Source: Paulownia fortunei (Eukaryota > Streptophyta > Magnoliopsida > Lamiales > Paulowniaceae). From it: DNA of 64,000 nucleotides. The stretch lies in the NCBI GenBank assembly GCA_019321725.1, contig CM033107.1, positions 12,701,445 to 12,765,444 of the forward strand, read 5' to 3'. Shown in pieces: positions 55,168-64,000 of the stretch. Below the pieces are notes generated by a model that had not been told where the DNA came from, ran no database searches, and saw only the letters and a program-made list of their open reading frames with translations. The translations under genes were made by a program, and so were the position numbers. How positions within the stretch are numbered: the stretch's first letter is position 1; each line of letters starts with the position of its first letter.

Positions 55168-57363
55168 ATGCCACAATCTATGTGCCCTAGATGCGGTGGT
55201 CAACATGTGGGAAACTGCCCTACAGATCCTAGAAGGTGTTATGTGTGTGGAAAGGTTGGTCATATTGCTAGAACATGCTTGAAGAATCCAAACTCTATAA
55301 AGCAACAGAATGTACCTGCTAGAGTTTTTACTATCACTAGGGCAGACGCAGAGGCGAATCCATCAGTAGTGACAGGTAAACTCTTCATCCATGATACTCC
55401 AGCATTCATACTATTTGATTCAGGAGCTACACATTCATTTGCATCCACTGAGTATGTGAAGAGGCTGGGTAAGACACCTGATATAACAGAAATTAGTTAC
55501 AATGTGACGATTCCTTCTGTAGACTCAAAGCAGACCAATCAGATTTTGAAAGCTTGTGCCATTTCTATTGAAGATAGAGAACTATATGTTGATCTGATTG
55601 TATTGGCCATGAATGACTATGACATAATTTTGGGCATGGACTGGTTATCAAAGTACTGTGCTACCATAGATTGCCAGAAAAAGACAGTGACATTCCAACC
55701 TCCTGGAGAAGAACCTTTTATATTTGTTGGGATTATAAAGAACTTCAGATTCCCACTAATATCAGCGCTGAAAGCACAACGTTTATTAGAAGCGGGTTGT
55801 GAGGGGTATTTAGTCAGTGTTATGAGCATTGAAGAACAACACCATCCTACACTTAGTGAAGTACCAGTGGTTCAGGAATACCCTGAAGTATTTCCAGATG
55901 ATCTTTCTGGGTTACCACTCGATCGTGAGATAGAGTTTGTGATTGACTTGCAGCCGGGAACATCTCTAATCTCAAAATCCCCATATCGAATGGCTCCATC
56001 TGAGTTAAAGGAATTGAAGATACAATTACAGGAATTACAGGAAAAAGGTTTTATCAGACCTAGCTTTTCACCATGGGGTGCGCCTGTCCTATTTGTACGA
56101 AAGAAGGATGGTACGATGAGACTGTGCATAGACTACCGAGAATTAAATAAGGTAATAATTAAGAATAAATACCCTTTACCTCGAATTGACGATTTATTCG
56201 ATCAGCTCCAGGGTGCAGCAGTATTTTCAAAGATTGATTTACGATCTGGGTATCATCAATTGAAAATAAAAGAAGATGACATTTCGAAGACAGCATTTCG
56301 CACGAGGTATAGACATTATGAATTTATGGTGATGCCATTTGGATTAACTAATGCCCCAGCAGCTTTCATGGATCTGATGAACCGGATATTCAGAGATTTT
56401 CTGGATAAATTTGTCATTGTGTTTATCGATGACATCCTGATTTACTCCAAAACAAAGGAAGAACACGTGACACATTTGAAAATGGTGTTAGAGGTTTTAA
56501 AAGTGAAACAATTATATGCTAAATTCAAGAAATGTGAATTCTGGTTGGACCGAGTGGTATTCTTAGGACATGTCATATCAGGGGCAGGAATATCAGTAGA
56601 TCCAAGTAAAGTAGAAGCTATTAATAGATGGTCACAACCTGCAAATCCTTCAGAAGTACGTAGCTTTCTTGGTTTGGCTGGATACTACCGTAGATTTGTA
56701 GAAGGATTTTCCAAGATTGCTTCTCCTTTAACACAGTTGACACGAAAGGGTATAACATTTAAATGGACAGAGACATGTGAGCAAAGTTTCCAAGAATTGA
56801 AGAAGAGGTTGACATCAGCACCCATCCTTTCAATTCCATCAGGTACTGGAGGCTTTGTAGTTTACAGTGATACCTTGAAGAATGGCTTGGGGTGTGTACT
56901 GATGCAAAATGAGAAAGTGATTGCATATGCATCGAGGCAGCTGAAAGAATATGAAAGAAATTACCCTACGCATGATTTGGAGCTTGCTGCAGTGGTATTT
57001 GCATTGAAGATATGGAGGCACTATCTATATGGGGAGCGATGTGAAATCTATACAGATCACAAGAGCTTAAAATACTTCTTCACGCAAAAAGAACTGAATA
57101 TGCGACAACAAAGGTGGTTGGAGCTGGTAAAGGATTATGACTGTGTTATCAACTACCATCCGGGTAAGGCTAATGTGGTGGCAGATGCACTGAGCAGAAA
57201 ATCAATACAAGGTACCGCAGCTACTCTTTCTGTTCAGAGACCAGAGTTAATTGAATTCCAGAAAATGAATGTGGAGATTGTACAATTGGGAGAAATGGAA
57301 ATAAAGTTGGCAGCCTTGACACTCCAACCGACGTTAATTGATAAAATTCAACAGGGACAATAG
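55168..57363 (+). CDS. TekC pol: zinc knuckle, protease, reverse transcriptase, RNase H (731 aa, intact)
   Basis: One uninterrupted frame. [14 protein letters not shown] motif at residues 6-18 and the CCHC knuckle [14 protein letters not shown] at 24-37 come first. The aspartic protease active site [10 protein letters not shown] is at 82-91. RT starts near 290 ([20 protein letters not shown]), with [20 protein letters not shown] and the catalytic box [10 protein letters not shown] (FIDD at 419-422). RNase H spans about 555-675, with its acidic residues in [29 protein letters not shown] and VVADALSRK. The frame belongs to a Gag-Pol polyprotein, so the listed ATG need not be a real start. It ends at a TAG (57361-57363) in the RNase H-integrase linker. 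All catalytic motifs look intact, but without integrase it could not integrate by itself. Confidence 0.92.
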   Translation: MPQSMCPRCGGQHVGNCPTDPRRCYVCGKVGHIARTCLKNPNSIKQQNVPARVFTITRADAEANPSVVTGKLFIHDTPAFILFDSGATHSFASTEYVKRLGKTPDITEISYNVTIPSVDSKQTNQILKACAISIEDRELYVDLIVLAMNDYDIILGMDWLSKYCATIDCQKKTVTFQPPGEEPFIFVGIIKNFRFPLISALKAQRLLEAGCEGYLVSVMSIEEQHHPTLSEVPVVQEYPEVFPDDLSGLPLDREIEFVIDLQPGTSLISKSPYRMAPSELKELKIQLQELQEKGFIRPSFSPWGAPVLFVRKKDGTMRLCIDYRELNKVIIKNKYPLPRIDDLFDQLQGAAVFSKIDLRSGYHQLKIKEDDISKTAFRTRYRHYEFMVMPFGLTNAPAAFMDLMNRIFRDFLDKFVIVFIDDILIYSKTKEEHVTHLKMVLEVLKVKQLYAKFKKCEFWLDRVVFLGHVISGAGISVDPSKVEAINRWSQPANPSEVRSFLGLAGYYRRFVEGFSKIASPLTQLTRKGITFKWTETCEQSFQELKKRLTSAPILSIPSGTGGFVVYSDTLKNGLGCVLMQNEKVIAYASRQLKEYERNYPTHDLELAAVVFALKIWRHYLYGERCEIYTDHKSLKYFFTQKELNMRQQRWLELVKDYDCVINYHPGKANVVADALSRKSIQGTAATLSVQRPELIEFQKMNVEIVQLGEMEIKLAALTLQPTLIDKIQQGQ

Positions 57364-58743
57364 GGGGACGAATATTTTATCAAGGTAAAGAAGGATATTG
57401 CTTCGGGGTACCGTCTGATTTCAAAATATCTGTGAATGGAGTGCTACAATTTAGGGAACGATTATATGTGCCCATTGTGGATAACATCAGAAAAGATATT
57501 CTTACAGAGGCACATTCAACACCTTATTCAATACATCCAGGAGCTACCAAAATGTATAGAGACTTGAAAATGCATTACTGGTGGCCAGGTATGAAAAGAG
57601 ATATTGCACAGTACGTGGACCAATGTTTGACATGTCAGCAGATAAAAGCAGAACATCAAAGACCAGCGGGAACTTTGCAACCTCTGCTTGGGAAAGAATC
57701 ACTATGGACTTTGTGGCGGGTTTACCCAAAACCGTGAAAGGTCATAATTCTATTTGGGTGATTATGGACAGATTAACTAAATCAGCTCATTTTCTTCCCA
57801 TTTGTTCAACCTATTCCATAGATCGATATGCACAAATATATATACAGGAAGTGGTTAGACTCCATGGTATACCGCTGTCCATTACTTCTGACAGGGACTC
57901 GAGATTTCTGTCTACCTTCTGGAGAAGTCTACAGAGGGCATTGGGAACGCAACTATCTTTCAATACTGCATATCATCCTCAGACTGATGGGCAATCTGAA
58001 CGAACAATACAAACTTTAGAAGATATGCTTAGAGCCTGCGTATTGGATTTCCAAGGACAGTGGAGCAAGTATCTACCTCTGGTAGAATTCTCATATAACA
58101 ATAGTTATCAGGCTACAATTGGGATGACTCCTTATGAAGCACTGTATGGTAGGAAATGCAGATCTCCAGTTCACTGGGATGAAGTAGGTGAAAAGAAACT
58201 TTTAGGGCCGGACATGATTCAGGAAATGACAGAGGCTGTGTTGCAAATCCGAAAAAGAATGGAAACTGCCCAGAGTTGACAGAAAAGTTATGCAGACCAA
58301 AGAAGGAGGATGCTAGAGTTTTCCATAAGAGATCAAGTATTTCTCAAGGTAGCACCAATGAAAGGTATTATGCGGTTTGGAAGAAAGGAAAGTTGAGTCC
58401 CAGATATATTGGTCCATTTTCTATTATCGAGAGAATAGGTGATGTTGCTTACAAACTTGATCTGCCTACATCAATGTCTCAAGTACACAATGTATTCCAC
58501 GTATCCATGTTGAGGAAGTATGTTGCGAATCCATCCCACATTCTACGAAATGAACCAATAGAGTTGAGATCAGATTTGAGTTACCAGGAAAGACCTGTCG
58601 AAATTCTACTACGGGAGATAAAGCAACTTAGAAATAAGAAAATCCCATTAGTCAAGGTACTGTGGAGAGACCAGTCAACGGAAGAGCCTACATGGGAAAG
58701 AGAAGATGAAATGAGAGCCAAATACCCAGAGCTTTTTCGGTAA
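57364..58743 (+). pseudogene. TekC integrase with C-terminal chromodomain, broken
   Basis: After the TAG the linker reads GDEYFIKVKKDIASGYR, then shifts frame near 57400. The zinc-binding domain is in 57432-57690 (TEAHSTPYSIHPGATKMYRD, then CLTCQQIK). A small deletion with frameshift near 57690 removes the usual segment before the core. The core follows in the frame ending at 58279 (WVIMDRLTKSAHFLPI, TSDRDSRFLSTFW, AYHPQTDGQSERTIQTLED). A TGA at 58277-58279 and a one-base loss near 58385 precede the C-terminus. That end reads LSPRYIGPFSIIERIGDVAY and closes with the chromodomain-like tail IPLVKVLWRDQSTEEPTWER to 58743. The tail marks the Tekay/Del group. Confidence 0.88.
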
Positions 58744-58770
58744 GCGAAATTTCGAGGACGAAATTTTCAT

Positions 58771-58783
58771 AAGGAGGGAAGGA
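58771..58783 (+). other. Polypurine tract of TekC
   Basis: AAGGAGGGAAGGA directly before the 3' LTR start TG at 58784-58785, preceded by TTTCGAGGACGAAATTTT as in Tekay/Del elements. Confidence 0.85.
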
Positions 58784-58964
58784 TGTAATACCCGAGCCTC
58801 ACACTACTTACCTGGCCAATATAGTTCATGCATTTTATGCCACATATATGTCATTGCATTTTAATTGATATTTCATAATGCATTATATTTTATACGGCAT
58901 TTTAATAATTAAACTTTTGAAGTTATCACTGATATTAGTTTCTAGATTCTTTAACCTAATTGGT
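58784..58964 (+). repeat. TekC 3' LTR, truncated after 181 bp
   Basis: Matches 52202-52382 with four transitions, ending at CCTAATTGGT. The next base begins unrelated sequence. Confidence 0.9.
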
Positions 58965-60950
58965 GGTAGATAACTACTAGAGCTACCCACTCAATTACTC
59001 ATCTCAAATCCTTAGAGTCTGCTCCAAGGAAGACGCAGAGAGAAATTTTAGGAGATAGATAAATATGAAAAAGTCTTTTTTGGGAGAATATGATTCACAA
59101 ATTTCTATTCTCTAAGGGATTTGATATATATTAGAATATATCTTGTTCCTACACAAAGAAGAGTTCTAATCCAGTTTGAAAACTAAATCCCACCTGAATT
59201 GTGGAATTAAAATCCATATCAAATATAAATATCAATTGGATTAAGGGTCAGGTCCTAAACCCAACTCAATTTCTAACGGTAGAAGTATATTCTATGATCG
59301 CCATTATATGCGTAATAATTCCCCATAGTTAAATATGATCTAGAGACTTTATCTAATCGTCTAAGTACAATTGAATATAGAGAAGTGTCAATTTGTATTA
59401 ATATATTTGAAAAATACTATTTAAAAATATAATATTATCGAATATTGAATTTCTACGTTACAATAGTGCAAAAATTAGTGCTTAGACTTGAGCCACCATA
59501 GTAACTTTGTGCATGATTGGTTGTACTATCATTCATTCTCCAATTATAGGATAATCACAAAAGGAAATATTTTGAATGTAATTTATTTATATAAAGACGT
59601 TAATGAGTGGCCGACAAAGAACCTATCACCTATAGATGAACAAGTGAATCTTCTATATTTTCACGGTGCTTGACTTGAAATCCTTAGCCAAGACTAAATG
59701 AAAGTTAGACAATAATTTTAATTTTATCGTGGAGTCAAGTTACTAGAAATGGATACATAACTATTGAATTATTTAGGTTTCGAATAATGATTCATGCCCT
59801 AGGCCAATCGAGAGATTAGTCGACGGAAGGACTATACTTACATGGTACTCGTAATAGAAAATATTTGCTACTTCACCTTTATCTATGTTTTCATGGCGTG
59901 TTGTTAGACGCTAACCATGATTCTTAGGTTGTTAGGATTAAACAGTTAATTCTATGAGAATTAATTATCTAGATTAATTAATTAAAATAATTTTTATTGT
60001 TCAATTAAGTTACCAGACTTGTAAGTCCACTACTACTTTATTGGTGAATTTAAGGGGTGACGCTTACTTAAAGTCCATTATTGCTAATGAAATTATTCCA
60101 TTAGTTGGATTAAATAAATTAAGTAATAAGATTATTAGTTTATTGGGTTTTAATTAATTCAAATATTGAATGAATTTAATGAATTAACTGGATCAATAAA
60201 CTTAATGAGATTACAAAAGCCCAATTAAATTAATTAATTAAACCTAATAGATCCAATATGTATTGATTTGATGGGATCAAGGCTCAATTAAGAATTGGAT
60301 TAGAAATTCAAGTCCTAGGTGAAAGAAAAAGAAAGTCCACAGAACATAAGGATACTATCTAAAAGAAGATAGAGATAGAGAACAAAAAGAGTTAGGAGGC
60401 CCCTTTTGTTGGGCATCCTAAAAGATTTTTCTAGCCTTTTTTCCAGCATATTTTTGCTTGAGAAAAATCAATTTTTCTCCTCCAAAACTCAAGCAAAAAT
60501 CGTGGACTCCGTCTGCCAAAAATCGGTCACTTCCTCCTCCACCAAGATTGATTTTGTGTTCCTAATTCTAGTCCTCTTTGATATAGCAAAACAAAATCTT
60601 ATACCTATATAAAAAGAAAATTTATGTCATTGTTTCTAAACCTAAATCCCCTAGGCAAGAATAATCTAATTAATTCTACTAGCATATGATTAATTGCATG
60701 TTGATATTTAAGGTGTAGATATATTAAGAGAAAATATAATTGAAGCTCTAAGGTAAATCAATTCAGGTGTAGGGGTTATGAATTTATAGAAATTCAAGAA
60801 CTCTCGATTTCAGTAGCGGATGTACTGAACGAATTTGGATTGTTTTATGTTTTACTATCACCAAGAAACAAGTTCTAGTTTTCAATGAATACAACTAATT
60901 TTTCTTTGTTTTTAGTAGTTGATATCTTGAGTGAAGAAGCAGCAGAAAAA
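58965..60950 (+). mobile_element. Old Copia-type LTR, relative of the Cop1 LTR
   Basis: From about 59440 it is collinear with the Cop1 LTR from about 5580: GAATTTCTA, TTACAATAGT, GCTTAGACTTGAG, TTTGTGCATG, and later the TTAATTAATT-rich part. The outer 100-400 bases at the left and the last stretch near 60800-60950 match weakly, so both ends are approximate. No internal Copia sequence is seen, which fits a solo LTR or fragment. It lies between TekC and the HCF101 upstream region. The small open frames inside have no protein similarity. Confidence 0.62.
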
Positions 60951-61407
60951 GATTAAGGATTTACAATTCGAATTTTGCCCCTTTATCTTCCCTCCAATTT
61001 AGTTTATTTACTAAGAGTATTTGTTCTATTACTAGACACATATATGATGGTGATTTGATTATGAAATCAATGGCTCTTATTTGAAATATAAAAGTAGCAA
61101 AAATACTAAAATACCCTTTTCACATGAAAATTGGATAAAATAGTTGTTGGAATGGTGAAATTGATTAATCTCATAATTTCAGAGGCGATTCTGTTAATGA
61201 TATGAAAGGTGCGGGACGAAAATGAAATTCCATTTTTTTTTTCCAAAAAAAAAAGGCAGAGCAAAGAGAAAAGTGTAGTTGTGGATGATGTTTTATGGGA
61301 GCAAATTAGAGTCTGACAAGAGATTACATAATGGAAACGTGAGGCCACAATTCTCTGCTCAAAAAGTCTCGCTCTCTCTTCCAAAACACACGCACAGAGG
61401 AAGAAAA
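60951..61407 (+). promoter_or_regulatory. Upstream region and 5' leader of HCF101
   Basis: The stretch between the Copia-type LTR and the start codon must hold the proximal promoter and 5' leader. A TATAAAAG match lies at 61087-61094, some 320 bases before the ATG, and a CT-rich patch (GTCTCGCTCTCTCTTCC) at 61366-61382 is usual in plant leaders. The transcription start cannot be fixed from sequence. A1-rich and T-rich runs at 61232-61254 may hamper mapping. Confidence 0.45.
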
Positions 61408-64000
61408 ATGCAGCTTCTTCACGCTTCGTTTTCTTCTACTCTGGCATTTCACTGCTCCACATCGCCACCAAAAGGAAGTGAGTTCCATTCTGTGCAATAT
61501 ATCCGCATGGAAAACTCCATTCTCCGCTCAGAAACTAACTTCAATTCTTGTACTTATGTAGGACATGTGCATGTGGCTGGGAAATCTGTTGTTGAACTTA
61601 TTACTGCTACATCATTTTCATCTCAAAGATATCTCAGGCCTGCATGCGTTTCGTATAGCGATCCACTATGTAGCTCAATCTCACCTAAAGCTGCTTCATC
61701 CCAAGGTGAATTTGTTTTCTGACAATTATTGATACCCATTTGTATATTTTGATTTTCCTGTTATTCAAGAGCTATGCCACTTACTCTCTTTTTTGGTTTA
61801 ATGAGAGAGGAAAACCATTATAAGCACGTATTCTGACAGTATGTTCACATTCTAACCTTGGCTGATACTGGTACTTGAATTATGAAATCTTAATCGGCTC
61901 ACTTGCCTTAGTTTTCTTTATTGGTCAATCTTATTGAAAATCTGCTTCTTTAGCAAATCTTTATCAGTTGTTGATATGTGCTGTTGTGACCGCTATTGAT
62001 TGTGAAATGGCCTAGTAAAGTTGTAGTTTGACCATGGAAAATTTTTCTCAATGAAAAATGCAGTAGTCGCTGCACAAATTGACAAGGAATTGACAAGGAC
62101 TTGCTGATATTTGTACCAAGAATTGAAATTTGATTAGATCATAAGGGGTCCTAAAAGATATAGAGACTATATGTGCTGCATACCTCAAGCTTGAGAAATG
62201 CATTCTAGATTGCTATCGTATTAGTCCAAATCCTTGCTTTGGCCTATTGAATAGCCTTATGACTTGTGGATGGTATAGGTGGTCTTTAATAAATAACTGG
62301 ATGAGGTTTACGAAAGGGAGATTGAAGAAGATAAGTTTGATATGTCTGAGAAGTTGAAAGGCTGTTGAAGTAATGGGACCATATAATAACCCCAAAATTG
62401 TTTCTTCCTGAGTCGATGCCCGAGCAGTTAATGGGATGGACTATAAATTCATTGGCAAAGGAAAGGTAGTATGGAAAGTGAGCTGATGGTTGATATGGAA
62501 AAGAAAGACAACAGCAACCCGAAAAGGGTTACTGTATTTATGGATTAATCAAATTGAGTCACACATTTCCTATTGGTACTTTAAAGGCACTCTAGTTGCT
62601 TACAAGAAAACTCTACTTGCTTCTTGCTTACAAGAACTGGCAAGGTAATCTAGGCAAAAGTATACATGGAGAAAAGTAATATTATTCTTTATTTGTATGT
62701 AGAAGGCTAGAAAGTTGGAAAAAACCACTTCCCACAGGGAACACTTTCTTTGTGATGTATATTCCATCTGGAAAATGTCAAAGGAATTTTCAGACAAATA
62801 TTATTGACTCACTTGATTCTATTGACCTCTTCTAAAAATTTACATTCACCCAGACAAATGAAGGGAGGCTGTGCTGTTTGTTCATTTAGTTTTCCTGGGA
62901 AATGCTTTCCTTCTTCCTAAACATGTATTCAAACAAAGACTCTACATGTTAAATTAAATTATTCTACACTGTCAAATATTACTTGTGCATTAATCTGTTA
63001 CATGAGCATGCAGTGTTCCTTTTGCAATATGTGTTGCCAGCTAGTGTTATTCTTTGGTATATCTTCTACCTACTCAATGACATGTAAAAATCATGAATCC
63101 CGATAGGGTCTGCGCCACATTTGACCACTTAGATTTAGATTACTTCTCTTGATTGAAATGAATGCTAAATGTCCTTCATTTTCTCTCATCAGTTGATCAT
63201 ATAAGTTAATTAAAAGTATGCATCAGTTGAAGCATCACGTTCCCAGATTCCAGGAAATTTTAATTAGAAATAAGACTTCATTTCATAAACTTTCACTTCA
63301 CTTCTAGACAATATCTGAATATGTGTGCCATAAGGTGATAGTACGAGATTAGTAGTTTAATTGTTGTGCGAACAAACGCTCAATGCTGATCTCTTTTGTT
63401 GCTGAATGCAGCATTATAAAACCTTACAATGCTCAGCAATGGACATCTTTTGGCATTTACAAACACTCTAGAAACTAAGGTTGCATGCATTTACTTGGTG
63501 AATGGAGGCTGTATTCATTAGCTCCTCAGTAAATTTAAGGACCACTTTCTCAGAGATTTGGAGGAAAATTCCTGTTCTGCCTTTGCTCTAAGAAAGAAAT
63601 CTTCTTGCTCCTTGATCTTAGACGAATTATTGCTCATGTATATGTGACAATAACTTGAGACCCTTAATGAGCATCATCGTTTAGCAATACTTCATTTAGC
63701 AAATCAACCATTTTAGATTCGTATTTCCAGGTTACCCGGGTTAAGCAACAAAGCTTTTAGCTGACTGCTTTTTATCTTGGACAATTTATCTTAGAAGGCA
63801 CTTTGAGTTTATCATGATATACTTTTTTCAATTTCTTCTAACCAAATTATAATTGCAGCTGCTGTTTCAGAAGTAGCAAGTCAAACAGCTGAGACTGATG
63901 TCCTAAAAGCCTTGTCCCAGATAATTGATCCAGATTTTGGTACTGACATCGTCTCATGTGGGTTTGTGAAGGATCTTGATGTCAGCAAGGCATCAGGAGA
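61408..64000 (+). CDS. HCF101: HCF101, plastid Fe-S cluster carrier of the Mrp/NBP35 family (first two exons, 3' end outside)
   Basis: HCF101 acts in the chloroplast stroma as a P-loop scaffold or carrier delivering 4Fe-4S clusters, needed for photosystem I assembly. Exon 1 is 61408-61705 (99 codons plus one base), starting MQLLHASFSS. It is rich in Ser and basic residues with few acidic ones, as expected of a transit peptide. Intron 1 is 61706-63858 (GT at 61706, AG at 63857-63858). Exon 2 opens at 63859 and continues to the window end. The spliced frame reads AAVSEVASQTAETDVLKALS, then QIIDPDFGTDIVSCGFVKDL, the start of the DUF59/MIP18 domain that precedes the P-loop ATPase in this protein. 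An in-frame ATG at 61279 would add 43 residues. I prefer 61408 because the protein then starts like a transit peptide and A stands at -3. The P-loop lies beyond the window. Confidence 0.9.
61706..63858 (+). other. HCF101: Intron 1 of HCF101 (2153 bp)
   Basis: Bounded by CCAAG|GTGAAT and TTGCAG|CTGC, phase 1. T-rich and AT-rich as plant introns are. I see no further exon with HCF101 similarity and no recognisable transposon inside it. Open frames on either strand are short and without similarity. Confidence 0.85.

Larger units (their letters stand above)
52202..58964 (+). mobile_element. Youngest element: Tekay/Del-like chromovirus TekC, 3' LTR truncated
   Basis: 5' LTR (52202-54095), perfect Met primer site, gag, an uninterrupted zinc knuckle-protease-RT-RNase H frame, integrase with chromodomain tail, purine tract, and the first 181 bp of the 3' LTR. 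Over those 181 bases the two LTRs differ at 4 sites (about 2.2 percent, all transitions), far less than Gyp1 or Cop1. Gag has two premature TAGs. Integrase has one TAG before it, two frameshifts, a small deletion and a TGA. The right end is cut at 58964, so no target duplication can be checked. Confidence 0.92.

Noticed and set aside
61279..61407. Upstream in-frame ATG of HCF101 adding 43 residues
   Set aside because: The extension (MWMMFYGSKLE) is not typical of a transit peptide and overlaps the CT-rich leader. 61408 gives a better start, though 61279 cannot be excluded without transcripts.

Overview
This window is nuclear DNA of a flowering plant, very probably a eudicot. It is AT-rich, packed with nested LTR retrotransposons of typical plant lineages (Copia, Tekay/Del-like chromoviruses, Athila-like and Tat-like Ty3/gypsy), and ends in the first exons of an intron-containing nuclear gene for a plastid protein. 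That gene is HCF101, the plastid Fe-S cluster carrier of the Mrp/NBP35 P-loop family. It starts at 61408 and runs off the right edge, and it is the only functional host gene I can support. I saw no tRNA or rRNA gene, CRISPR array or bacterial-type operon.

Layout, left to right. 1-3192: 5' end of a minus-strand Athila-like element (gag remnant, tRNA-Asp-type primer site, LTR). About 4000-14997: a degenerate Copia element interrupted inside gag by a second, complete Copia element (5173-13055, 5-bp duplication GTTAT). 14998-15097: 100-N gap. 15098-29387: a Tekay-like element (TekA) whose 5' LTR is split by a complete chromovirus, Gyp1 (15412-26450, duplication CAAAT); Gyp1's reverse transcriptase is itself split by a solo LTR (20154-22026, duplication AGAAG). 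29388-35285: a truncated minus-strand Athila-like element that appears to carry an intronless copy of a cytokinin-activating LOG gene between its integrase and its 3' untranslated region. 35286-40328: unassigned sequence, a block of long-period AT-rich repeats, and a truncated LTR of the solo-LTR family.

40329-47584: a decayed Tekay-like element with both LTRs (TekB). 47585-49044: self-complementary tandem repeats next to a minus-strand Tat-type integrase end. 49045-49144: second 100-N gap. 49145-49840: Copia fragment. 49878-52201: a minus-strand Tekay-type LTR (LTR-D). 52202-58964: the youngest and best-preserved element (TekC), with an intact protease-RT-RNase H reading frame but broken gag and integrase. 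About 59080-60950: an old Copia-type LTR. 61408-64000: HCF101.

The elements do not work together; they record successive insertions, solo-LTR formation, truncation and decay. No element here looks autonomous, because each has stops, frameshifts or missing domains. The most unusual item is the LOG-like retrocopy in the Athila-like element. Percent divergences were counted by eye over short stretches, and all family assignments rest on motifs read directly, without database searches.
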